64,000 nt of DNA from Leptidea sinapis (GCF_905404315.1 NC_066290.1:9795453-9859452); one strand, 5' to 3'. Shown: positions 43,925 through 55,319, counted from the first letter of the stretch. Program-made: numbers and translations. Notes: a model not told the origin generated them from the letters alone.

Positions 43925-44110
43925 GAATAATAATAAACGCGAGAATCACAGGAGCATTGCCGACCTTGAAGGATTCAATTAAGGGTTTCTTTAAAAGTCG
44001 TATCGTCCTTGAGCCACCGCACAAGGAGGCTGATTCCATAGTTTGGTTGTATGTGAAAGAAAGTTCATTGAAAACTGCACTGTTACAGGAACGTCACATA
44101 TCTAAGATAT
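43925..44110 (-). mobile_element. LINE-a fragment in lectin intron 1
   Basis: Reverse strand of the RT C-terminal region: ACCGCACAAGGAGGCTGATT, CATAGTTTGGTTGTATGTGA, AAGTTCATTGAAAACTGCAC. It begins only about 60 bp after the exon 1 donor. Confidence 0.65.
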
Positions 44111-44770
44111 TATTATCGCGCAATGCAGTCGATATATATACCATCTTTGTGCTGCAGAATAAGGCTATTGGTGATGATAAAGTATAATTATGTGAAAAAC
44201 TTAAAGAGCTATACATATGAGGCATAAAACGTATTTATTTTCTCAAATTCCTTTAGAATTATTTTTGATGTCAGTTCCAACACTACCACCGCTTCGGAAA
44301 CAAATGGTGCTCTGAGTGAGAACAAACGGCGCAAGAAACTCTCCCAGCTTTCTTTTTTTGCGCTCTTTTAAAAAAAATACAATTATTATAAAAGTTATTG
44401 CTATACAACAATCATAATCTAGTCCCAGGCTGTCCGTTCGCTTAGATATTCAGCTATGGAGTATGTTTTGTTGGGCGATATACCTAATATATACTTTCCC
44501 AGCTTTGATCCCAGTAAATGTGCAAAACAATAATTAATGTGTTACGAAATTCAAAAGAATTGTTAAAAGACGTTTATGTTGTAAATGTGACTACATTTTA
44601 CATAAATGACTTTATTAATGATATCAGATTATTTAATTAATAAATTTAATTGTAACGACATTAAACATAAATAAAATGCCGCTGAGTTTCTTGCGCCCGT
44701 TCTTCTCAAGCCTGAGACAATTGTTTTCGAATGGGTGGTACTTTTTGATGTACAATAAGTGACTTAAGGA
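44111..44770 (+). mobile_element. LINE-c RT fragment interrupted by repeat C
   Basis: 44115-44190 reads NAVDIYTIFVLQNKAIG, the block seen at 28150 on the minus strand. 44540-44640 continues with RNSKELLKDVYVVNV-like sequence, and 44680-44730 (CTGAGTTTCTTGCGCCCGTT) is the 3' part shared with 55330-55390. Bases 44240-44490 are a copy of repeat C sitting between these pieces. Confidence 0.55.
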
Positions 44771-44789
44771 ATCATAGTTTGAATAATTA

Positions 44790-44850
44790 ACCGACTTCGA
44801 GGAGGAGGTTATCAATTCGATCGGTTTTTTTTTATGTATGTACACCGATT
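44790..44850 (+). mobile_element. End fragment of a CGACTTC-type element
   Basis: TTAACCGACTTCGAGGAGGA GGTTATCAATTCGATCGG matches the left end of the family (39197). The rest is not recognisable until the separate copy at 45084. Confidence 0.5.
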
Positions 44851-45083
44851 AAGATTTATGAACCGATTTACGTAATTCTTCTTTTTGTTTCATGCGAAAT
44901 AAAAATTTTACATAGTTTGGCCCAGTAGTTTTCATTTTATGAGCATTTATATGAAAATTTTCGCCTAATTGGATGACATAATTGTTTTCTGTGTACGGCT
45001 TGTTTTTTGGAGTTTTCATTCAGGTTGATTATATATTATTATGAACTGGCACTAAAACATAAAAAATAAACTACGTTTAAAGA

Positions 45084-45478
45084 AACCGACTTCAAAAACT
45101 GAAAAGTATAACATAACTAAAAATTGTATTTAATACACCTCTTATGCAAACCTTTACCTTAAATTTTAATAAAATACTATTATTTGTATGTGCTACATAT
45201 TGATAGCTTTGTAGTCGGTGCCAAGCCAAATGTAATAAAAGTACCTACACTCGCCACGCGTGACTTTAATCGGGATAGCTTCGTCTAGTACAAAACAACC
45301 CACGCGGAAAGACACGCGTAATATTAAGTTTTATTTTGTTTAGGACTTGGCACGCAATATGTGCTAACATATAAATAATAGAATTTTATTAATATTAAAG
45401 ATAAAGGTATGTTATGATAAGAGGTGTATTAAATAAAAATTTTAGCTATTTGATATTTTTCAGTTTTTTCAGTCGGTT
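45084..45478. mobile_element. TIR element with long (about 55-60 bp) inverted repeats
   Basis: Left end AACCGACTTCAAAAACTGAA ... GTATTTAATACACCTCTTA; right end TAAGAGGTGTATTAAATAAA ... TTCAGTCGGTT. Inside is a further inverted pair around GTGCCAAGCC/GGACTTGGCAC. No transposase frame. Confidence 0.65.
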
Positions 45479-45489
45479 TTTTTAAACGT

Positions 45490-46150
45490 TTTTTTTTTCC
45501 TAATATGTGAATTTGAATATTCAGATGGTAAGGAAGGTATCCATGTTTTTAGCGTTTCGATGCTAAGTATACAATATAGAATAATATATATGTATGTATT
45601 TTGTGTTATGTTTGTTACACAGTAGTATTATTATAAGTAGTTAAATATATTTCTTGTTGCTACAGGTCCATCTCAAACTAGTTTTTTACGCAATAATATT
45701 ACTCGAGTTTTTTCTGCGAACTTTTTTGTTAAACGTCATGCTGAATGTATGTATGTATATTTTAAATTTTATAATGCATGTTTGCTTAACTTCGCAATGT
45801 TGTAAATTATTGACTGATAAGATGCCGTGTTTTAAATAAATTCTGATGTTGGGCTAATATAGAATTTATAATATCATACATTATTTTCTAATTCGGTACG
45901 CCTTAAGTTTTTTAAATATTTTTAGTGCGATTCATTAATCGCTATTCTTTAATATTTTTTTTTTCTTAGAAATGTATGTCACATTTTTAGAGTTTTCAAT
46001 GTTCGGGCATTATTATGGCACTCCTTCTGAAAGAGAACCTGTTCAATTAAAAATATCAGTTCATAAAATACAGACCCTGAGTTATACAAAAATATATTTG
46101 AATTACAATAAAAAGACTTGATTCCTTTTTGAACCATGTATTACTTTTAT
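45490..46150. other. No recognisable feature
   Basis: Intronic AT-rich sequence. An acceptor-like TTCTTGTTGCTACAG ends at 45661 and opens a frame, but that frame does not resemble the missing CTLD segment. Confidence 0.4.
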
Positions 46151-46156
46151 ATTCAA

Positions 46157-46424
46157 TCGGCCTTACCAATATCCTGGTATAAAGTTATACCTAAGAATAT
46201 ATCAAGAATATGCAAAATGTATACAAATATACATTTTGCTAATAATTGGTTTATTCGGACCAATATTCGGACGTATAAGTTTCCCGGGTTTATTTGCAAG
46301 GGTGCTTGACATATGAAAAACTTCAATATAACATTGCATCGACAGTGTTAACAGCGATGTAGTTAACATTTTTCATATTCTCGGTTTGTTCTCTGGTATA
46401 ACTTAAGTAAGGCCGAATAACTGC
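46157..46424. mobile_element. MITE with TCGGCCTTAC ends
   Basis: Starts TCGGCCTTACCAATATCCTG GTATAAAG and ends CTGGTATAACTTAAGTAAGG CCGA, so the outer 10 bases are perfect inverted repeats and further blocks also pair. About 268 bp, non-coding; no clear target duplication. Confidence 0.7.
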
Positions 46425-46477
46425 TGTGACAAAAACGATTTCATTAAATGTTTAATGAATTATTATTTTTTTCATTT

Positions 46478-46862
46478 CTGGTCAAGATCGCTGGAATACG
46501 TTGGATGAGGGCAGCGCAGGAGGTCTATTACCAAAACCGACACTTGAAGTTTCGGTCCGAAACGAAAATCCTAATACGAAAGTACTTCGGATCCGAATCG
46601 TGCGGACGGATATCGTTTCGGAACCATAGACATAATGAATGACAACATGAATTTGGGAATAAGGTAAACGAAAGACAAAATGTCTAATCGCGAACTTCAT
46701 CGATCTTCGGATCCGAAACACTTTCGTAATTGAAAAATGTACGAGACGTTAACCGAAACTTCGTATTTCGATTTTCGTAATAGGGCTCCAGGCCCGATCG
46801 TCGTGGAAATTATTAGGGGGAGGCCTTTGTCCAAAAGTGGACGTTTTCCAGCTGGTGATGAA
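46478..46862 (+). mobile_element. RTE 3' end interrupted by a MITE
   Basis: Left part GGTCAAGATCGCTGGAATAC GTTGGATGAGGGCAGCGCAGG and right part CAGGCCCGATCGTCGTGGAA ... GGAGGCCTTTGTCC are contiguous in other RTE copies (compare 19562 on the minus strand). Here they are separated by the element at 46521-46788. Confidence 0.8.
46521..46788. mobile_element. MITE nested in RTE, with CAGG duplication
   Basis: Inverted ends CTATTACCAAAACCGACACT TGAAGTTTCGG and CCGAAACTTCGTATTTCGAT TTTCGTAATAG pair over about 31 bp. CAGG flanks both sides (46517-46520 and 46789-46792); removing the element plus one CAGG restores normal RTE sequence. Two internal TTCGGATCCGAA palindromes (near 46588 and 46703). No transposase, superfamily unknown. 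Confidence 0.8.
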
Positions 46863-46869
46863 CTATTTA

Positions 46870-47340
46870 GAAAAAAAATAAAAACTCAATGTAGTATATT
46901 GTATATATACAGCCCTGAAATCACCTGGAAAGGAAATATAACTCCATTCATTTATAAATTATTTATATTCAAGTGTTGTTCCTCAATTCCTCAGAGTTTC
47001 AGGCGAGTGGGAGTCGAATACAAAATATATTTAGACTACAAAGAGAAAGATATAACAATAGTTTGTTAAACAACGTAGAGTGCAGGCTTTGTTAGCGCCC
47101 GCGGCAAATAGGTCAAGATTCTCCATTTCTTTAACATAATAAACTAATCGAATGATATTTATTGAAATTCCGACCTTGGCAAATAGTTGACGAAACGGAA
47201 CTTATAATAATGTCGACATTGATGACTCATGTAACATTTAGGATATAATATATAATACAATGCGATCATTAATTCTGAATTCTTACAGAAATTTTGGTAC
47301 AGTCAGCTGCAAAATTATAGTTTCATCAATGTTTAATCAT
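46870..47340. other. No recognisable feature
   Basis: Intronic AT-rich sequence; ACAGTCAGCTGCAAAATTAT near 47300 may be the edge of the inverted-repeat element that follows. Confidence 0.35.
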
Positions 47341-47344
47341 TCGG

Positions 47345-47932
47345 TTTTAGAAAGGAGGATGGCGAGAATGGACCCACATAATTCAAAAATTAAGGAAGCA
47401 TCGTACAAGTACAACTTTATATTAATTATAAAAATAGTTTTAGACGATGATTATATAAAAAATATTGAGGCGCTAAGATATGGGAGTCAAAAGAAAGAAA
47501 TTACTATAATTTATTAAAAAAAATAAGTCATCTTGTACTAACGGAACGTTGTGCGCAATTGACATCTACATTTTTTTGATATGACAGTCATTTTTTGTAT
47601 CAATCAAACTATCTATACCTTCTCAAATCAGTAAAGTAATTCACAATAAAATTCAATAAGATTATTAATTATCGTTTTTTGATACAAAAAGTACCTTTAA
47701 AAGAATCGATACCTGCTTAAAAAAGAATGAATTGTGAATCCTCAATTATTAGCTGCTGGCCAACCTTCCACGTATTACATTATCTTTTAGCAGACAGTAA
47801 TAAGACATAAGATACAAATTATTGATTGAACAATAGATTAAGATTATTGATTAATACAAGTTTCCATGATGTACGCCACTTCTTTCAGTGGGTCTCAAAA
47901 TATAGGCATTCTCGCCATCCTCCTTTGTAAAA
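47345..47932. mobile_element. Putative TIR element, 588 bp
   Basis: Arms TTTTAGAAAGGAGGATGGCG AGAATG (47345-47370) and CATTCTCGCCATCCTCCTTT GTAAAA (47907-47932) are inverted copies with one mismatch. The interior has no transposase. True ends may extend outward; no target duplication was seen. Confidence 0.6.
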
Positions 47933-47949
47933 GAAGGTTCTATTCTCTA

Positions 47950-48060
47950 TAAACAGCGATGTCGTGTTATGTAGAGATGTCGCTTGTTTGTGTGTGTTAT
48001 ACCGCATTTATTACGGGGAGTGTTCCGGTGACCTGTTTGATGTGATTCTCTTTCATCTAA
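47950..48060 (+). mobile_element. LINE-a fragment
   Basis: Matches ATGTAGAGATGTCGCTTGTT, TTATACCGCATTTATTACGG, GGAGTGTTCCGGTGACCTGT of the RT C-terminal region. Confidence 0.65.
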
Positions 48061-48479
48061 ATAAAGAGAAACACAACAATGCAACTGACCTCAGCAATGT
48101 TTCAAATTCTCAGCTAGTGTAGAAGACCACCTCTCCATAAAATTATATCTTGAGCTTTAATTGTCAAGCATATACCACATGTCAAGTAGACCTGGTTGGT
48201 GCATCACTTGGTTGTCATAAAAGTGGGATACCATTCGTCATAGTTACCTTGGAAAAAAACTCTCTAATATTCCTACGCTTTCCACGAAGGTTAACAACGC
48301 GCTATTCGTAAGTGATGCAAGACTAATTTACTGGTGGTGAATCACTTGTACATCGCTTTATTTACTCGATCAAGTTTCGCTATGGCTAAGACTTCTTTAA
48401 AGGAGATAAGGATAAGAGTCAATAATAATTAATCAGAAATTGATACAAACAGAGTTATTTTTTTCACCAAAACTAAATC

Positions 48480-48835
48480 ACCAGGTGACTAGAGATGCGT
48501 AGTCAGCCTTTAAGGTGCTGCAGTATGCTCTATGCTTGAAGGTCCCTGAGTCGTGTCGGTAATTGATTCCACAAAGAAGCTGAGGTAGACAAGATTCCTC
48601 GCAAGAGGCGTGGTGGTAGAATGGCGGACTTCACCATCCTGTGATGGTGGCATTCGGCTGTTGTTATCAACCTGAAATCCTCTGAGCACTTCCCGTGATA
48701 TATGCGGTAGAAAATTTAAGCCAATCTTCGTTGTATGCGGATAAATGGAAGAAGCTGTTACTGGGGAGCGCCCTCCAGAGGTGAGAACAGTACTCCATGT
48801 GTGGCCGAATTTTCGCACGTTACTTGATAAAAGGT
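48480..48835 (-). mobile_element. LINE-a-related fragment
   Basis: Minus strand, with GTGATATATGCGGTAGAAAA, CAGTACTCCATGTGTGGCCG and AAGATTCCTCGCAAGAGGCG, shared in part with 42345-42580 and with 60065-60790. Reading frames are broken throughout. Confidence 0.6.
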
Positions 48836-49027
48836 GACCAGGCGTTCATAAAATTGACATGATAATGATTTTTATATTAAGTACTAAAATTCTGAGCTGC
48901 ACTTACGACTTTAAGATAATATGAATTAATGTTCAGTTTCAACTGCCAGGTAATTCACTACGGCGACCTTCAAACCACACCAATACACTACAGCTTGGTG
49001 TCAGAAAAGAGCAACAAAAATAAACAA

Positions 49028-49390
49028 CACAAAAGACGACCACTACTGGACAAAGGTCTCCCCCAAAGATCTTTACGACGACCGGTCCTGCGCTGCCCTC
49101 CAGCTATCTTGACCAGATCATCGGTCCATCTTGTGGGGAGACTACTAACACTGCATCTTCTTGACGTGGTTGCCACTCGAAGAATTTAATACCTCTACGG
49201 CTATCTGTTTTTTGGGCTTTGTGCCCCCTCCACTTCAGTTTCGCAGTCATCTGGGCTAAGTCGGTGACTTCGTTTCTCCAACAGGTCTCCTCATTTCTGA
49301 TTCGATCTCTGACAACGTCTGCGTTCCGTATGTCATCACTGACAATTAACTTTTGACTTGAGACACTGTGGTATTTGAGATGGAACATTA
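49028..49390 (-). mobile_element. RTE 3' fragment, longer and older
   Basis: The minus strand reads RRKDLWGRPLSSSG-like and RWTDDLVKIAGGQRRTG sequence from 49176 down, and upstream LAQMTAKLKWRGHKAQKTD, with RIRNEETCWRNEVTDL further upstream, all RTE C-terminal blocks. Several frameshifts. Confidence 0.75.
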
Positions 49391-49689
49391 TACGAACGTT
49401 GTCCGTGCGATTTGGATTTGATGAGTGATCTCTTTCGTGGAATAGGACCTGACTAACTTGATTATATGTCCAAGATATAAAACAGCATATAATAAGTATA
49501 TTAATAACTATGAATTTGCCCACAGATTGCTCAAGCTGCGGTGACGATGAGTTGGGTGTAACTCGGTGGACTATGCCACTGCTCAAGAGTGGCGAGAAGC
49601 GATACTACCTCGGAATATTCTTTAAGGTAACAACTAGCTTATAACATACGTGTTTGACACGTGTCTTTCATAACCTCCCTTTACTTAAC

Positions 49690-50020
49690 TAGTCATCCCA
49701 TAAATACTGAAACAAAAAAATATATTTTATTGCAAATACAATTTATTACTTTTACAGTGTGTTAGTTTAAAACATAAATATAAAATAAAAAAGCTTATTC
49801 GAAGTGGTCGCCATTGGCTGCAATACAGTCCTTAAAACTTTGACGCCAGTTATAAATAGAAGCACGAACTTTTTCCATGGGAAACTTCTTCACTGCTGTA
49901 CGAAGCCGTACTCTCTAAAACCGACCATAAATCAAAATCCTGCGGATTAAGATCGGGACTAGAAGACGGCCAGTCTTCAGTTCTGGTGAAGTACGAAACG
50001 TTCGTTAAGTCATATCCATA
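49690..50020 (-). mobile_element. mariner-like transposase C-terminal fragment
   Basis: The minus strand reads EDWPSSSPDLNPQDFDLWSV (the SPDLNPxDxxLW block of mariner transposases) and, after a frameshift, EKVRASIYNWRQSFKDCIAA NGDHFE followed by a stop, the usual mariner C-terminus. The 3' flank TTTCAGTATTTATGGGATGA (minus) may be the inverted-repeat end. N-terminal two thirds absent. Confidence 0.8.
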
Positions 50021-50164
50021 AACTTACAATATACTAGTGTGTACACGAACAAATTGCGTAAAAGGAAAACAAATCATTGTTCTGTAAGCGATTTTTATTC
50101 ACAAGTCGAAAATAGTCAAAGACGCGTGAAATAAGCTCCCTAATATTTTGAATATTGACCGAGC

Positions 50165-50206
50165 AAACCATTTACAGCTAAGGCACACATTTACAGCTAA
50201 GGCACT
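50165..50206 (+). repeat. 20-bp tandem duplication
   Basis: CATTTACAGCTAAGGCACAC is followed at once by ATTTACAGCTAAGGCACTC. Confidence 0.8.
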
Positions 50207-50289
50207 CATTAACAAATCAAAACTGATCAACCTTTATCAGACTGTCTGGTAATTTATACGATACATACTTCTAATCCATTCTTTTAAAG

Positions 50290-51060
50290 ATTTTTGAAAA
50301 GCGTTATGTTTCTGTTATTTTCCGATGAAAAAAAAATTGATTGTAAGTATATTTATGAAACTATAACCCGCACTTTTTTCGTACGTACTTCTCATCTTTA
50401 CCAAAACTACAATAAACAAAACATTAACCTCAATATTCTAAATTATGAGATGGTGTTTCTCATTTTTATTGATATTTAAAGATTAATTTACAACATAACA
50501 GAGTTACATTATAAAGTGTCAACGGACTGTTAATCTATTAGGTAACTGCGCGTACGCATCTTGTAGTGACGTCAGCGGTGGTCTGGTTGATCGATTACCA
50601 GTGGCAAGCTTTCACCTATAGCATCGATCTCCTCGGTACCGACAGCATATAACGAGATTAAATATTATACTGTCGGAATTGTTTCACTTTGTTGCCAAAC
50701 TACGTTTTTTTTAATAGTTTGCTACATTAAAATATTATTATCGTATAACTTTTTGGCGGCTTCATTTACCATCTTTTATTCTTTATTTATTCACATAAGT
50801 TATGTGGAAAATAAATTTAAGAGCCTAACAAAAAAATATTTTATAAAGTTGTATCTGAAGATAAGCGAAATGCTTACTAAAAGACTATATAATATTTTAT
50901 ACCAACTATATCGCTGAGAACACTGTCAATACAATGATTATTCTAAAGTTTTCAGAATGTCAGACACCCTTGAAAATAAATGCGGATAACGTTTCACTTT
51001 AGAGTAAACCACACATAAGCAATGTCTACTTAGAAAATAAGAGTTTTCATGCCTAGTATT
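50290..51060. other. No recognisable feature; CRE-like palindrome
   Basis: Intronic AT-rich DNA with a short GC-richer block at 50530-50650 holding GTGACGTCAGCGG (TGACGTCA palindrome). Confidence 0.35.
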
Positions 51061-51062
51061 TT

Positions 51063-51098
51063 AATCATTGTATGGGCATTTCTGCCCATACAATGATT
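51063..51098. repeat. Perfect 16-bp hairpin
   Basis: AATCATTGTATGGGCA, loop TTTC, TGCCCATACAATGATT. All 16 positions pair. Part of the right arm (ATACAATGATTATTCT) also occurs near 50930. Confidence 0.9.
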
Positions 51099-51844
51099 AT
51101 TCTGATAGTCACCCTATATTGTAAGCCATGCTATTTTTAATCATTCATAATTGCTATTTTCTTATATATATACAATATTTTACTGTCATTGCTAATGCTA
51201 TAAAATAATCATAATCTAGTTCGAGGCTGTCCGATCACTTAGATATTTAGCTGTGAAGTATTCTATTAAAAACATCTTCAATGAGCAGTTCTTACTTCGT
51301 TATGATTGTATTTTATTTAAAGATGATTTGATTGTAAATTATTTAAAGATCGATAAATTGTCACTTAAGTATCATTTTGTAACCAATCACATTATACAAC
51401 ATTAGATGAGCTTATTTTTTTTGACGTAGGCTCATTTTTTCCAACTGCAAACATATTATTACGTGCCAGGATTACAAATGATTTATTGTACGTCGCTACA
51501 GTCTGCAATATGCTCCTTATAGGTACTAAAAATACTAATACTATCACTAATAATACTCTAGTATAGCATATAATATAAGTGTAGGTATCGCACAGAATGT
51601 TCACTTTATGATTCTGTTACTGAATGACCATGAGAAATCAGTTTTTTTTTTGTCAACGGTACAAGTTCGAATGAAGTGTAGGTAGTGTTGTTTTGTTTAC
51701 CAATAACTGGGCTTGTAACTGTCATATTTGTTCTTTAAATGATGGTGTTTGTGATAATAGAACAGGTTGTTTATTCAGTGTGATATCACTTTTTGAAATA
51801 AATAATAATAATTTAACATTGACACACTTTTCCACAAATTAACT

Positions 51845-52008
51845 TGCCCCAAAGGTATTTAGGTACTTAAACATACATAAATACAATATATAAACATTCA
51901 TGACTCGGAAACAAGCATCCAAATTCATCATATAAATGATTGCATCTATCGAGATTCGAACCCGGGACCTTTAGCTTAGTAGTCAGGGTCACTAACCATC
52001 CTTCTATA
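51845..52008 (-). mobile_element. tRNA-derived SINE
   Basis: The minus strand begins GGATGGTTAGTGACCCTGAC (A-box-like TGGTTAGTGACC) and has CCCGGGTTCGAATCTCG (B box GGTTCGAATC) about 30 bases later. It continues with a non-tRNA body (GGATGCTTGTTTCCGAGTCA, TATTTATGTATGTTTAAGTA). No CCA or intact cloverleaf, so it is a SINE rather than a tRNA gene. Confidence 0.75.
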
Positions 52009-52236
52009 GATATACTTAGTTACATTATTGGAAAACAAACAGCTTAAGTTAATATACACATTGTAACACATAATTTATATTACACAAGCCAATAAAGTTT
52101 CCAATTAAATATAAACAAAGTAGGAGTGAATATAATACAAAATATAACGATTTGACATACAATTAAACATAAGGCGAAAAAAGTACACAAAATACAAATG
52201 AAACAAAATTTATCAAATTTATCGGTTGCACATATT

Positions 52237-54345
52237 TTAAGGATGTTTAAGATATTCTTTAATTTTTTTAGTAAAAGTTCGATTGGTGCTATGAAAAATG
52301 TCTAAGTGACTATAATTATTATTATTGGTGTTGTATGCTCTTATAATAAAACAATTGCTAGTATAATTAGTTCTACGAACAGGGATAAAGAATGTATCTA
52401 TAGAACGTGTATAATGTTTTGGACAGTTAAGTTTAATGTTACTTAAAATACGATTGGAATCAATTAAGTCATGTAATATTTTGAAAAGGAAAACTAGATC
52501 TCTGTATTCTCTACGCTGTTGTAAATATAGGTAATTAAATTGAAGAGTATTACAATTTTGAAACTTATAATTTAATCTTTTAATAAATTTATTTTGTACA
52601 CTTTCTATATTTTCTAAGATGCTATATCTTTGTATAACGTGGGTTCCAAGCAGTCGAAGCATATTCTAAATATGGTCTGACATTTCCCTGTCTGAATATA
52701 AAACCAATCATTTTATAAGCTTTTGCTGTCATATTGACTATATGATTTTCAAATAAGAGAGCCGAATCTAGCGTTACCCCAAGGTCTTTTATTTCTGACA
52801 CCCTTTTAAGAGGTTCATTATTTTATATTTGAATAAAATTGGCATTTTTTTCCTCGAAAATGTTATCGTACAGCATTTGTCAACATTGAGGTATAAGTCA
52901 TTAGCGGAACAATAGTTTCCTAACTCAATTAAATCGCTTTGTAGTTCAACACAGTCCTGTTTTTCTTTTATTATTTTAAATATTTCGGTGTCATCCGCAT
53001 AAAGTAAAATATTAGAATTTTGAAAAGATTGCAAAACATCTTTAATAAATATGTTAAATAACAATGGGCCAAGGTGAGAGCCCTGAGGAACGCCAGATGT
53101 AACAGGAACAAAACTAGAAATAAATCCTTTAACAGCTACCGCTTGTGTTCTGTTACGGAGATACGACTCCAGCCATCTTAGAAGGTCTGCTTGAATACCG
53201 ACACGCTCAAGTTTAAATAATAGTCGGGCATGCGAAATTTGATCGAACGCCTTTGAATAGTCGGTTTAAATTGTGTCTACCTGGAATCCATTGTTTAAGG
53301 CATCCAATACTTCATCTAGAAAGGTTAGTTTCCGCCGAGCATTTAATTACAAATCCATTTTGCTGTGGAATAATTAGTGGTCGTAATAAAGGAAATAAAG
53401 TGTCATAGATTATTATTTCAAATAATTTTGGGATAACCGATATCTTTGAAATCCCACAATAGTTTTTAATATTATGTCTGTCACCACTTTTAAAAATGGG
53501 GACAATTAAAGACATTTTCCATATTGATGGTAAACTACCTGAATGTAAACATTTCCTAAAGAGTATACCTAAAGGTTTCTTTACCTTCAGTAAAATTGGG
53601 TGTAAATGATCGGGACCACTTCCTTTGTATGGGTCAAGCCGTGGGTCTACCTTTTCACGTATAATGTCTATTGTTCTCGCAACAGTTTGAGTATAGCTTA
53701 TTGGTAAGTTATCATGGCTAAATCTAGTATTAGAATCGGCTGTAAAAACGGAGCTAAAGAATGTGTTAAACATATTAGCTATCATTTGACCGTCTGATCC
53801 AGTATCATCATCATAGTACATACAGTCTGGAATACAATTACTACTTCGCTTAGATTTTACAAATGCCCACAATTTTTTAGAATTGTTATAAATATTATTT
53901 TCAGCCTTATCAATAAATAAATCATAGCATTCTGCTTCTAAACTCTTCTTTTGTTTCACGGCGTAATTCCGGGAACCTATCATAGTCACTAGATCTTCCG
54001 TATATTTTTCATTTTTTATGAGCTTTCAGTTTTTTCTTAATTAACTTTATTAAAGATCTACAGTACCACGATGGAAACTTATCATTTTCATGCACTAGTT
54101 TTGTAGGTACAATTCGATCTATAATATGGTTAAGTATAAAATAAAATTTTCCTACGGCACATATATATCTTCTGATGAGAGCTCTTCAACCCAGTCAATT
54201 TTTGATAATTCATCATTAACTGCATTGTAATCGGCGTTGTGATAACAACGAACAATACGAGTCGGTGCTCTTAAGTACATGTTATTTTTGTCGTTCTCAA
54301 CCTTCACCACTAAGGATGGATGATAACCATCTTCCAACCACATTA
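52237..54345 (-). mobile_element. Second jockey/CR1-group LINE, 5'-truncated and frameshifted
   Basis: Minus strand order: endonuclease end (NAVNDELSKIDWVEELSSED), linker (YAVKQKKSLEAECYDLFIDK, WAFVKSKRSS), RT fingers (PYKGSGPDHLHPILLK, WKMSLIVPIFKSGDRHNIKN YCGISKISVIPKLFE), palm (KAFDQISHARLLFKLERVGI, TSGVPQGSHLGPLLFNIFIK, LLYADDTEIF) and the C-terminus (IESVQNKFIKRLNYKFQ to KKIKEYLKHP). At least three frameshifts separate these blocks; YADD is intact. The 5' truncation is near 54345 and the 3' UTR extends below 52237. Confidence 0.88.
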
Positions 54346-54349
54346 TAAA

Positions 54350-55315
54350 GCTTGCAAAAACAGCAACTACAATTAAAACTATAATACCTATAAATTCTGT
54401 TAAAAGTCATTTATATTAAGGCAAATACAAACATGTATGAGTTCAGTATGGTAACACTTATGTGATTTTCTTTAAACATTCACTAGAACTTATCATAATA
54501 ACTGAAGATTATTATTATTAATAATTATGGATAGGATGTAATTAACTTCATTATTTTAAAATGATCATTGAGAAAAAACAATGTCAAAATATTTCGTTCG
54601 ATTCACAATTTTAACCTAACTATTAGATATAAGCCTAAGAGGAGAAGAAAATGTCAATTAATAAAACTGAATTAAGATAGTAAAACAGCCATTTTTGTCA
54701 TTTAAAAAAATGAAATCATAGAGACTTATAACTAATATGAGACTTATATATAATACCTTTATAACTTTTATTATTTTAGATACGGCATACTATTTATTTT
54801 TCTGCTAGGCATATTCAATTTAAAATTGTAATGATCATTTAAAAATAGTGACAGTTACACTATAATTAAATATTGAATAAGTTTCCAGCAAGCTTGTCGT
54901 TTTCCACGAAATCAGTTCCAACAGCGATGGACCGGAAGTAATATGGCGCGCGGGACGCAAATTTTGCCGGAAATTTCGTCCTAGCCAACAATTTCCAACC
55001 GTTTCACCGTCTATTTCTGTGATATCATTATTCTGCTAATATTTTGTTATATTTTGACTGTCTGGTGGAAGTGATCTAGCTATTAAGTAAAAGTTCGCGA
55101 GTTCATTACGAGGTCTGCATAAAGATACATGCCTGCATATTTAAATACACATAAAATGGACTGGATAATACTAAAAAAAGGTCCATTGTAAGCTAGCTAA
55201 GACTAATTATTATTAATATTCTAAGCTAAGACTGGTAATATTTAATGTAGATCTGTAATATACAAAATTCATATATTTTTATTGAAAATAGGATTTAAAA
55301 TCACTCATTGAATGT
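54350..55315. other. No gene; GC-richer block near 54900-55000
   Basis: CCGGAAGTAATATGGCGCGC (54932-54951) combines ETS-like CCGGAAGT with an ATATGGCG element, both common in promoters, but no start or exon follows on either strand that I can support. Confidence 0.3.
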
Positions 55316-55319
55316 CTAA

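Noticed and set aside
45662..45775. Acceptor TTCTTGTTGCTACAG followed by an open frame, considered as the missing lectin exon
   Set aside because: The phase fits, but the reading (PSQTSFLRNNITRVFS...) lacks the expected Tyr-rich strand and the only phase 0 donor gives an implausible join.
50313..50354. Segment before ATT|GTAAGTAT with compatible phases, considered as the missing lectin exon
   Set aside because: The acceptor is poor and the reading has two extra cysteines and no CTLD-like strand.
51063..51098. microRNA precursor
   Set aside because: The stem is only 16 bp with a 4-base loop, too short for Dicer processing as a normal pre-miRNA.
51951..52008. Functional tRNA gene on the minus strand
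   Set aside because: A and B boxes are present but the acceptor and anticodon stems do not pair, and a SINE body follows.
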